Shown here one piece after another: positions 24,573 through 35,316 of a stretch of DNA of 64,000 nucleotides (positions are counted from its first letter, which is position 1; each line of letters begins with the position of its first letter). The position numbers were made by a program, and so were the translations under genes. The stretch comes from Typha latifolia. Its lineage: Eukaryota; Streptophyta; Magnoliopsida; Poales; Typhaceae. The notes beneath the pieces were generated by a model. The model was not told where the DNA came from and made no database searches. It saw nothing but the letters and a program-made list of their open reading frames with translations. The stretch covers positions 10,036,479-10,100,478 of the forward strand of contig CM034109.1 in assembly GCA_019914945.1 (NCBI GenBank). Direction: 5' to 3'.

Positions 24573-24640
24573 GGAATTTTCGTACAACAAACTTAATCAA
24601 ATTGTACCTGATTTTATAGCGAACATAACATCCCTCCAAA
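24573..24640 (+). pseudogene. Relic LRR exon 6 downstream of gene 3
   Basis: GGAATTTTCGTACAACAAAC and a following CCTGATTTTATAGC match LRR exon 6 and, more closely, the relic downstream of gene 1, including the flanking TTTGTCTCACA. The TTCAATCTGC acceptor region reappears only after about 300 bp (near 24945), with a poly-A-terminated segment inserted between. Confidence 0.6.
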
Positions 24641-25310
24641 GTACTAAAGTTAAATATACGACTCCAACTAGGATTGGACAACAGCGCCATTAATCTCAAA
24701 ATGCCAATAGTGGATCTCCAAAGTCTTATTTCTAAGAGTATGCTACACGAGCAGAAACAATAACCGCAGTGCTAACAACTTAGCTAGGTTTTCTTACCTA
24801 AAGCAATGTAGTAAGGAATGAGTCATTCCTCCTCTTAATTTTCATTGTAATCTGATATGTATGGAATGAATTAGTCTGTGAATTATTTTTCAAAAAAAAA
24901 AAGATATTATGTATGAAGTCTTTTTAGAGTTCTAATTCAATCTGCGATTTTTACAAATATTCATATATGCACCACGGATTAAGTTAACACTAGTACTATT
25001 TAGACAGGTGGCATAAAAAAAATGTACCTCATCTAGTTCAAATCATTTGTCCGTAGTGTATGTTAGGTTAAGTTATTTTGACAATGTTATTACTGTAGTT
25101 AACTCAATTTAGGAGTTTAATTAAGTTTAATTAATTAATCTAATGACAATGTGTAAGGTGCAATTTGCATATATTAAAAATGCATGAAACAGACTGCAAG
25201 TACATTATACATGAAAAGGTAGGTTGTTAACATGTTTCCAACTCCTCTTCCGAGTTAAAATTATTGAGCATCAGAAATTAGAGCTTAATTAGGAAAATAG
25301 AGTTTAATAG

Positions 25311-25376
25311 CGTCCGGTTTGACTTTTTAATTAGTGTGCTGTATCTCTTCTCAAACCGTTGACCTAAAGGTTGCAA
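25311..25376. promoter_or_regulatory. Paired W-box block upstream of gene 4
   Basis: TTGACT at 25319-25324 and TTGACC at 25359-25364 sit in a conserved block (GGTTTGAC ... AAACCGTTGACCTAAAG) about 210 bp before the gene 4 ATG. WRKY factors bind TTGAC[CT]. The spacing between the boxes is wider here than in genes 5, 7 and 8. Confidence 0.5.
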
Positions 25377-25556
25377 ACATGAATGAAGGTCAATTGTTGA
25401 AAGAAATCATAATAAAAGCTTATTATCTATGGGCTGGAGAAAAGAAGAAAGAAAAATTAAAGCAAGAAATAATACGACAAGGTCCACCGACTGGTCGATG
25501 ATATATTCCGCTGCAAGTTTGCAACTGCGCATGGCGGCCATCTGAAGAAAGAATTA

Positions 25557-25565
25557 ATGGCGTAG
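25557..25565 (+). promoter_or_regulatory. Two-codon upstream ORF of gene 4
   Basis: ATG GCG TAG, 6 nt before the main ATG at 25572. A further short upstream frame starts at 25531 (ATG, then TGA after four codons). The main ATG context here is weaker than in gene 3 (T at -3). Confidence 0.5.
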
Positions 25566-25571
25566 GCTTTG

Positions 25572-28500
25572 ATGTGGTATCTGAACTTAGAGAAGAAGAT
25601 GGTGAAATGGTGGTCTCTTCTCTTGGGCGTCTTGATTGCCGCAGTTCAAGTTCATGGCCAGACACCAAGTACTGACGGTAAGCTAACATATGTTCTAAAA
25701 CACAATGATTTCAACAAGAGATATCACGGCCAATTTATACAAAGTTAAATATATTCTTCTTTCTCTTACCTATTTATAGGTTTCATTAGCATCGATTGCG
25801 GCGCCGCAGATGGTTACACCGATCGCAATACTAGTATACCCTATACTACAGACGATCAATTTATAAACACCGGGATAAACTACAACGTTGCATCGAATTA
25901 TATAGACCTCTCGCTTCCAAAGCAGTACACAACTGTGAGAAGCTTTCCTGATGGAGATAGGAATTGTTACACCTTGAAGCCTGTAACCAAAGGTTTCAAG
26001 TATCTTGTAAGAGCAACCTTCATGTATGGAAACTACGACGGACGTCGAAGTGTGCAGTCCAACAGTCAGCTGTTATTTGATCTCCATATTGGAGTCACTA
26101 CATTGAAGACGATGAACATCTCTGATGCAGCTCATCGTTACACATCTGAAATTATAATGGTTGCCTTGGCTGATCTCATATCAGTCTGTTTGATAAAAAC
26201 GGGATCTTCGACTCCTTTCATATCTTCTTTAGAGTTGAGGCCATTGAAGGCCACAATCTATCCCATGGTTGATGATTCCGAATATTTAGTTATTTTTGGA
26301 AGAGCCAACCTAGGATCAACGACTGATATGATAATTCGGTAAGTTCAGCATCTTTTTTTTCCTCATCTCTGCTCAAAAGTATTGAACTATAATCTTTAAA
26401 TGAATCTAATTAGCACAAAATTAGATTTTATGATAAAGAGATAAACGATTATGTTTGTCGGATGTTCTTAATATTAATTCCAGGCTGCACGGGTGTAATA
26501 AGCAACGCATTTATTTCCTTTTAGATATTTGCAAATCCACTTCTTCTTTATTGGTTTATTGGTATATATATATATATATAGTCAGAATTTAGTTACTATT
26601 TATCTTTATAATAAATATTTTTTCTTTCAGTATGTTGGTCTAGTAATTAATTAGTTAAAAGTGCTGTCTAAAACAACAATTTGCTGAGAAAAATTATAGA
26701 AGGCTTGAAAGTAGTTTTAACAAAAAATCTAAAATGTAAGAGGTAGTTTTAATGATTGTGTTTAACTATGGGGTTTTTAAAATAAAATAATAATAATAAT
26801 AATAAACTAAGGAGTTTTTATAAATTTAATTATATTTAATTTTTTTTTGTTTATAATAATAAATTTTAGTAACAAAATAAGTGTCCACTATACAAAATAT
26901 ATATCCTGAATTTAATATATTAAATTAAAAAAACAAATATAATCCGTTTGACCAAGGTATCCGGACGACCGGTACGACCGGTTGTGGAAGCCATTCACCG
27001 ACACCGCTGGGTGGAATGTGATATCCACAACCTCGAAGGTGAGCAACTATCTCAAAGATATGATCGAGGCCCCCACCGCCGTCCTCCAAACCGCCGTCAC
27101 CTCCACCGCCGTCAACAAGAGCATCCAGTTCTACTGGATCGCCGAGGCCGCTGACCCCGTCTACTACGTCAGCCTCCACTTCTCCGAGCTCCAAGTTCTA
27201 TCTTCCAATGACGTCAGAGAGTTCAACATCTTCCTCAACGGTGAACTGTGGTTCGACCACATGAGGCCACCCTACCTCATGGCCGATTATATTTACGCCG
27301 AATTGAGAAGGGCCTCTACTTATAACTTCTCGCTCGTTTCCACCACCAATGCTACTCTCCCTCCTCTCATCAATGCAATCGAGGTCTTCTCCCTCGTTAG
27401 CCTCGTGGAAGTCATGACCAACCTCGACGATGGTACGTTTTTGTTCTTTATTGTCGTTGGGTTTAGGGTTTAGGGTGTGCGTTCGGGAAGTTTACGGTTT
27501 AACCTGTAGGGTTTTGGGTTTAATTCACCAAGAAAAGGGAACCGATTCCTTGGAAAAGACTTGTCAGAAACCGATCTTTTGTGGTAAAATGCGCGTAAAT
27601 TCCAGCAAAGTTTTAACGTTACTCTTGACAAGTTGTACGTTTATTCACCTTATGATGAATATTTAATGTGATTCTTCTCTTTCTTTTCTCGGTACCAGTT
27701 CATGCCATGTTGGCAATCAAGGCGGCGTATAAAGTGAAGAAAAATTGGATGGGTGATCCATGTTTTCCAAAACAGTATGTTTGGGATGGCGTCACTTGTA
27801 GCAATGGTGGTAATGATTCGAGGATTATAGCTCTGTGAGTATCCAAGATATAGGAGTTATGCAAATTTCCTTAGGAGTCATGTCTTCTTGGGAACTAGGA
27901 TGAAAGGGATATCCTAATGGATTCAACTGTGCTGCAGAAACTTATCCTCCAGTGGATTGGTTGGTGAGGTATCCACTTCATTTTCCAGGCTGACAGCAAT
28001 CATGACCCTGTAAGTATGAACCGTCGCGAAATTGAGCTTACTAGTACTATGAAAGTGCATGGAACTTCTAAAGTTATATCCGGTTTTGTTATTTTCTTCT
28101 AGGGATTTGTCTTACAACAACTTAAGTGGAAAAATACCTGATTCTTTAGCAGATATATCATCCCTCGAGGTCCTGTAAGTGTTAACATTAGACGTATTGT
28201 TCCAATAATCTTCAATGAATATTTTTAGGTTCTTGATGCAATCTGTCTTCATACAGAACTTTGACAGGAAACTGCATCACAGAAATCCCTGATGCCCTCA
28301 TTGAAAGATCAAAAGATGGTTCACTTACATTGAGGTGTGTTTCTAATCAAGTCCTTCCACTATTCTACCAATTATAGTAGCAAAAAAGCTTCTCATGGTT
28401 CAATTACTTTTGAGGAAAGACTCAATGAACAGATGAAGCTGTATTCTAATAAACTGAAACAGCCCCAGATTCAATTCAATTCTACAGGGTAACACTGTAG

Positions 28501-31500
28501 TATAGCCATATGAAGATCACCTTATTTGTTAATTTGTTGATTGACTCTGTTATTCTAATTTGTGAAAAAAAATGGATAGCTATGCATCTGCAGATCTTTC
28601 AAATTGCACAAGATTAGTCCGTCTTTGAGAAGTGTAACATTGGAGATTTACTTTCAAGGTCAGACAGATTATACACAGCTTCGCTAAAATGCACATTTGA
28701 TATATTCATATCAGGTGTTATGTGCTGTTAAATTTCTTAGTGTATGGGTAAGTATATCCTTTGTTTCTTTAAGATCTTATCGACTATTTTCGTCAATTTT
28801 TACCCCCCAAAAAGAAATACTTTGGTCAGAGATTTCCAAGTATACTTTCGAATGGTTGTATGCTATAACTTATAAGTATGCTTTTCTTCCTTTTCTGCTT
28901 TTAATTGGAAAGATACTATAGAAATCTATGTAATTATTGTTACTTTGAACTGATAAAGTTGAAAATAAAACGCATTCTTTTTCTTGTTTGGAATTGCAAA
29001 TTGTCAGGAAGCTAGATTTGATGCTTAATTATCCTCGTAATTGGTTCTAGTGTAAATTTAAAGAAAGAAATTGGTTTTGAGGATGGTTGATGTAGAAGTG
29101 TATCTTGCACATTAGGCACATCTAAGACAGATTCAATTTTGCAGCAATGAGACACAATGTCTATACATGCTAATACAAATGTTTCTGTCAGCAATAAGAT
29201 GAAATTTTCTTTCTTATTTGTACCTGTAAGTTGTAATGTTAACTGAAGTATACTGAAAGAATTTTCTTGGAGAACTCCAAAGATCTATTGCTCTTCTTGA
29301 GCTCAAATTACTGTTAATATTCCATAAACTTCTCTTGATGCTAGATTTGATAATTTCAACAAATGTAATGGTCGCGACTCTACTCCTGATGGCAACTCTA
29401 ATACTGCTACAAAGAAGAAGATAACTACACCTATAATTATTGTTCTTTCAGTCGTTCCTGCCATTCTACTAGTAGTTGTGGTATATGTTGTGTGGAGAGT
29501 TACAAGAAAGCCCCAAGGTAGTTTCCTAATAGAAATCCTTGCTTCTACTGTGGTGCTTAGTTTTACCTTTCTCAAGTATCAGATAATATTCATACTTCTG
29601 TACTCTATGTTATGTTCCTAGTTATTATTACATCCGTCAATCATGAAATGGTTCGGCTGGAAATGGCATCTGGGAGCCACCAACTCAATGTGGATTGTGG
29701 ATGCAGTCAATTTCCATCTGATAGTTACCAATTCAGTGTGGATTGTAAAGACAGCCAGCTGCCATTGAAGAGTCATCAATTCATGTATACAGAATTGGAG
29801 TACATTACTAATAACTTTGCTCATACCCTTGGAAAAGGAGGATTTGGGACTGTGTTTCATGGTTTCTTAGAAGATGGCACCGAGGTTGCTGTAAAGATGT
29901 GCTCTCTATCATCAGAACAAGCACCTAATCTGTTTTTGGCTGAGGTAAGTGATAACTGATTTTATGTTTCGTCAGGCATCTATTTTTGAATTTAGGTCTT
30001 TCAGTGGAGTACACGATGTAGGTTAGGATGATAAAGAACATAAAAGGTGATTAACTTTATCAAAGGAAAAAAAGGGACATTGATTGTGCCACTGAAAGCT
30101 AATCTGCTCTTGAGAGTGATGTATGACAAAGTAAGGAGTGTCCTGTGATGCAATCGTGGATCCTCTTGTAGAGGTGAAGAGAAGGTAGAAGATGAATAGA
30201 GAAAAAAATTCTAAAGAGGAAGAGTCAAGAGACTAGAGATAAACAAGCCAACCAGCCAAAGAAGCTTCTTTAGTTCTGTTTTTTTTTTCAATTAATCAAT
30301 CAATCAATCAACCAATACAATTTTCATCCCTCTGATGGCCTTTTATGAAAATCATAGCTTGCTGATGGAACGATTTCCACCCCTAATGTCTCTTTTGATA
30401 ACCCAACAAATCCTAATTTGGACATTTTAGGATCACTAAAATAGCTCGTGATTACTATAACAATGAATAGTATATGCTACAGTACCACTAAACAGTATTG
30501 CTACAGCAAATTCAGTAGATAATTTGTAGATAAATATATTAAAAAAAAACTGTAAGATCTAATTAGACTTCAACTTTTTATTCAGGGATTGTTGTGATTG
30601 TGACATTCTGTGACATATGTGCTTATATGAAGAGAGGTGCTTATAATTACCACAAAAAATATACTTCCTTGATTATATATAATAGAAGACAAAATTGTTG
30701 TTGTCTTCTCTTTTCTCAAGCTTAGGGCTGCCTTGATGTGAGTTCAGATTTTTATAATTTATTCAACAAGAACATAAGATTTCAGTTGACTCATTGGCCA
30801 TTAGGATACTACTATGCAGAGCTTCCTTTGATTACATTTTCAAGTATGTTCTGTAGGTTCAGAATTTGTCAAGAGTTCGTCACAGGAACCTGGTTTCCTT
30901 GGTTGGCTACTGCATGGATAGACATTGTTTGGCAGTCGTTTATGAGTATATGCCACTTGGAAGCCTTCAAGATCACTTGAAAGGTTGGTGAACGAATGAC
31001 TTAACTGCTATCTAAGTCTATCATGTAGTGTATATCTAGCTTAAAGCTTAGTCTTTTTTTCTAGTGGTTAAATGCTTTCTTAATTATGTCTCCAAATTTG
31101 TATACAATTCTTTTCTCTTCTGGCCGATAACATTATTCCGTCTTTGTTTCCTTTTCTAATAGGTTTCTCTTTTTGTTGGCAACAGTCATGATTCTACCAG
31201 TATTCAATTAACTAGATTGCATACATGTGAAATATTACAAAATCAACTGCCACTATTTTCAATATTAAAGTTTGTAGCACATTTGATATTCTCATGAATA
31301 GTCTTATAGCATGGAATATGTAAAAGGTGGGTGCCCCCATGTATAAGGCTCCTTCCAAAGCAAGGTCTAGAAGAGAAGATATATACAGCCTTATCCTCAT
31401 TTCTAAAAAGGTTCTTTTGATAATTTGAACCTACGAACTAAATATAGTCTAACTGCAAAAGGCTCTTACCTATATGGGTCTAAGGAGAGAAGATGTATGT

Positions 31501-33890
31501 AACTTACCTTCATTTCTGAAGAGGTTGTATCCAACAGTTGAACCTATGACCTCTTGGATCCAAGTGCAAGCTCACAACAAGTGAAGCCCTCTACTTAAAC
31601 CCATGAGCTGTTATATAAATATATAATACTTCTTAAAAAATGTGTTCTGTATTAGCCTTTTGTTTAATACTTCTTTTGTACATGGGGTTTATATTGTTAA
31701 TCTAGGCATTAACTTCATTATTGCTAGCCGTATTTTCCTTTTCCTCTATTGACTCCTTTGTCAATCACTTATTAAACTACTATATGTGACTAATCAATCG
31801 AAAATCTACCTAATCTCACCTTGTTTCTTTCATTTCCAATTTCACCTATCCTACTTCCTTTTTGAATTTCATCTCCTTTATACCATCCTTGACCTTACCA
31901 ATCCAAAATATATTTATTGTTTATATGGAAAACTTGTCTTTTAAGATCTAGAACTTCCAAAATATTCATCAAATGAAGTGTCAAGTAAATCCAACTTTGC
32001 TCCATAACATTTTCTTCCAGTAGAACTTGTCGATTCTTACTTCTTATGTACTAACCAAACTTTTTCTTAACCAAGCTAGTTTTATAGAATATTGAACATC
32101 AAATCCACTCACTGCTTTGCAAAAGTTGAGTTGGATTAATTAGCTGTCTGACTTTATTGTCTGACGATTCTGCAATAGAAGGAATTGTTTCTCAACTAGT
32201 GCTTCAAATGAAATTTGTTAAGCTCTAAATTCTAAAGCATAGCCAGATAACTCCTCCTCTTGTTTTTCTTTAGATTTCTTAGATTGATCGATTTGATTTT
32301 CTCTTCGAAGTAATTTTGGGTATATATCCGTTAATGATAGAATCACTGATACATATTGCATAGCACATTACATAAGCTGTTAAAAACTAGAGTAAATTCT
32401 TGCCAACATAATGGCTGTCAAGCATGATTCTTTTGATTTAGTTAGCACTGAAACATCGACTATCATGTAGATTTTAAATACAAGCTCACAGTGTTGGAAT
32501 TTTATGAAGTTCACATTTCCTTGGTAGAGTATATTTTATCGGCTAAAATGTGGTTGTTGAAGAATATGTTGACAAGAAAAAGAATTAGATGAACTTTGAG
32601 TTTCTATATAAAGCATGTAGTTCTTGGTGCATCAGGAATAAAAGAAAAGATAGTTCACTTGTTTCACATGGAATGACAAAGCACCTAAAATCGGAAAGTT
32701 TTATTGCTTGAAAGGTATTAATGTTTTATTGTCATTGCAAGGAGTACTGACAAGCGTATTATGGATAGAAGTTTCTGCATTTGCATGTAGCAAGCATTAC
32801 TAATGTATTGTCTTTATAACATTAAAGGTAAAACCGGTGTTGCTAGAGTCTTGAGTTGGGCAGAGCGCCTCAGAATAGTACTTGATGCTGCACAAGGTTT
32901 TGGGGCAATATAATGCATCTTTCTTGTCCATTTTTCTCTTATACATTAAGATAAATAATCTTTTCCATTTCCTTACTCATTAGATGGCTTTGACTTGATA
33001 TAGGCTTGGACTATCTGTACAATGGATGCCCAATGCCAATAATTCACAGAGATGTAAAGACCAGCAACATTCTTTTGGGCCAAAATTTGGAGGCTAAGGT
33101 GTCTGATTTCGGTCTCTCTAAGGCCTTTCACAGTGATTTACAAACACATGTTTCAATGACAGCGCTTGCTTTCTCTCCAGGCTACATTGATCCAATGTAT
33201 GTCGCCGTACTTTTTTTTCCTTTATGCTTTAGAATTTGGTCGTTTGGGACATCTCATTACTAAAGGGAGGAATTCTTGTCAAGATTGGAAATTATTTGAC
33301 TTAATGTAACCACAACTTGAATACATATATGTTTAGTCAAGAATATATCTTGATAAAAGATTTCATGAATCATGATAAACACAAGGAAAAGAAAAACAAT
33401 TTTCAAAGTATAGGATATTATGATTCTTTAGAAGTTGTTTATTTCTACCTAACCTTGATTCTCTTTGTACTTATTAAGGTGCTTGCAATCTTGGAAATTC
33501 AATGAGAAGACTGATGTGTACAGCTTTGGGGTGGTTCTTTTGGAAATTATCACAGGAGAACCTCCTATTCGGTGTATGGGTGATGTTCATCTAATTGAAC
33601 GTGTTCAACAGAGTTTTAGGGCAGGGGATATCGATGCAATTGTTGATGCAATGTTGCAAGGGATGTACAATGCTGACTCTGTCTGGAAGGTTGCAGAGCT
33701 AGCACTGAACTGCACAGGAAGAGCCATTAATCAGAGACCAAAGATGGCTGAAGTTGTCGCGCAGCTTAGAAAGATCTTGGAACTTGAGACTGCTAGAAGG
33801 AGCAAGAACATGACTGGTGAAAACACTGCCTCAAGACAAGACATTGCATACATGAAAGAATCCGCCATATTTAGTCCATCTGCAAGATAA
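25572..33890 (+). CDS. Gene 4: malectin-like LRR receptor kinase
   Basis: Exons: 25572-25677, 25780-26338, 26957-27432, 27699-27834, 27938-28009, 28103-28174, 28257-28334, 29345-29517, 29622-29944, 30857-30983, 32828-32896, 33004-33196, 33479-33890; 931 residues, all in frame. The signal peptide ends near VQVHG. The malectin-like domain runs about 36-380. GDPC is in exon 4, LRRs about 426-500, membrane helix in exon 8, kinase from about residue 627 (GKGGFG), [12 protein letters not shown], tail SPSAR. The activation segment ends GYIDPMC. Exon 9 begins at a TAG acceptor (29620-29621), which adds codons reading VIITS before the conserved VNHE; the usual CCAGCT acceptor is not present. Introns 7 and 10 are long, the latter with SINE-like sequence. 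Shares the 559-nt exon 2 and the [10 protein letters not shown] segment with gene 2. Confidence 0.92.
31328..31595 (+). mobile_element. Tandem pair of SINE-like sequences (Au-SINE type) in gene 4 intron 10
   Basis: Two related segments, about 31328-31440 and 31455-31595. Each has GGTCTA-AGAGAAGAT-TATA, then CTTA/CCTTCATTTCT, then a degenerate RNA polymerase III B-box-like TTGAACCTA; the second goes on to TGACCTCTTGG. This order (GGGTCT..GTA..CCTTACC..GAGGCTG..TTCGAACC..TGACCTC) is that of the plant Au SINE family as I recall it. Both copies are diverged. Other copies of intron 10 lack it. Confidence 0.5.
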
Positions 33891-34600
33891 CCTGATCCGT
33901 CTCCGTTCCATCAAGCGCGCATTGAATTTGTAGTTGTGTTGCTTTGCGGGTGGTATGCAGTTTGACTTCTGTGTATTTGCAATAATTGTGCAGTGATAAC
34001 CGTTCTTCAGAATAATCAAGCTTCTTATGACTTACTGAGACTGCTACAACAAAGCAATGTGGACTCAGAGAACCTGTCTTGCTAATAATATGAGAGCTTC
34101 TATCTCTGTTATATTGTTGTAGTAATAATATATTAGTTTCTTCATTACAGACCATTTGATCTGAGTAGAGAAGGAATTCTATATTAACTGGCTTGGCTGG
34201 AGCCACTTGAGTCGACAGCAGCACTGTTGCACATTCAGAAACTGACCTGTGAAACGATCTTGGTCATGGTTTGTTGTAAAAGCAATCTTAGCACAAGGTG
34301 GGCTTTTCCCAAGTTCACAATCTGTGTTCTGCATAGATTTTGTGTCAGAGGCCGATGTCCAAGTTGACCAGGGATGTACACTTGTACTGTGATTTTATAC
34401 TCCGGGACGTAGGCTGGGGATGGAACTATTCTTAACGATGGCTTGTGTTTGTAAAATACATTTCTGTTTTGTAAATAGTCAACTTTTCGAAATGTTTTCA
34501 TCTCTCAGTTGTTTGATTCATATATCAGTTCATCATGTGCAGAGAAATTGATTTTCCTCTGTCAGCTTGGCTTTACAAGAGTTCATCAGTTATTCGCGGA

Positions 34601-34712
34601 AGTTTCTGCATTTGAATAGCAAGCATTTCTAATGGGTTCTTTTATGACCTTGAGTTGGGCTAAAATCTGAAGGTTATCTAATTTTAGGCTCTCCTCCAAG
34701 GCCTTCCGCTCT
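34601..34712 (+). pseudogene. Relic of kinase exons 11-12 downstream of gene 4
   Basis: AGTTTCTGCATTTG through TTTTATGACCTTGAGTTGGG matches the intron 10 end plus exon 11 with the first part deleted. It then joins directly to AAAATCTGAAGG-TATCT-ATTTTAGGCTCTC and AAGGCCTTCC, the DFG region of exon 12, with the intervening intron and the HRD region missing. It is a broken fragment with no open frame. Confidence 0.65.
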
Positions 34713-35130
34713 TCGCCATGGTTTTTGATCGTAGCCAGATAACTCCTCTTGCTATTATTAAACAAATAATCTCCTCTGTTTAATACACAAGTAAGTTAAG
34801 TCACATGCTCGATTCACTTAATAAGAGATAAGGAATGTCGAATTTATTCTCATTCTCTTGTAATAGCCCGATTACCTAACATGATAGGCTTACTCTATTT
34901 GCTCTCCTCATAATTTAAGTATATAAATTAAAGCGTCCAGGTTACTATTGTTTAGAACGTATTTGGGTTATTTCGATATTTCACATGATACTAGACAAAG
35001 TATTTAATACTGATGTCCTGTTGATATCAGAATAAAAATAGAGAAATCGTTCAAGATACAATCTTAATAAAAAATAAGTCCAAAAATCAGGTTATGATTT
35101 TAAAGTTCCCTGGAATTTAACGCGCCCGCT

Positions 35131-35170
35131 GTTTGACATTTGTTAAACCGTTGACCTGAAGCTGGCAAAG
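35131..35170. promoter_or_regulatory. Paired W-box block upstream of gene 5
   Basis: TTGACA at 35133-35138 and a canonical TTGACC at 35151-35156 within GTTTGAC...AAACCGTTGACCTGAAG, 160-185 bp before the ATG. The same block occurs upstream of genes 7 and 8. Confidence 0.55.
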
Positions 35171-35301
35171 GTCAGAGGTCGTCGTGTATTGGAGATGCAC
35201 TCAGAAATGTTTGTCTATGGGTGGGAGAGGAAATTTTTTATGTAATATAAGTAATAGGATGATGCATGGAGTCTATAAAGAGTTACCATGAGGAGGAATT
35301 A

Positions 35302-35310
35302 ATGGCTTAG
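35302..35310 (+). promoter_or_regulatory. Two-codon upstream ORF of gene 5
   Basis: ATG GCT TAG, 6 nt before the main ATG at 35317 (GTTGCAATGG, strong context with G at -3 and +4). A TATAAAG lies only 22 nt before this small frame, so whether it is transcribed depends on the real start site. Confidence 0.5.
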
Positions 35311-35316
35311 GTTGCA

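Larger units (their letters stand above)
24256..25571. other. Spacer between gene 3 and gene 4
   Basis: Holds the gene 3 3' flank, a relic LRR exon (24573-24640), a stretch of about 240 bp ending in a poly-A run (about 24665-24902) that interrupts the relic, and the gene 4 promoter with two W-boxes. No complete gene is visible. Confidence 0.6.
33891..35316. other. Spacer between gene 4 and gene 5
   Basis: Holds the gene 4 3' flank (shared with gene 5, including the GGCTGGAGCCACTTGAGT segment), a fused relic of kinase exons 11-12 (34601-34712), AT-rich sequence, then the gene 5 promoter with paired W-boxes and a TATAAAG at 35274-35280. No intact gene is visible. Confidence 0.6.

Noticed and set aside
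24665..24902. Processed retrocopy with poly-A tail
   Set aside because: The segment ends in a run of about 11 A and interrupts a relic exon, but I could not find a coding match or target-site duplications, so it is only noted within the spacer.
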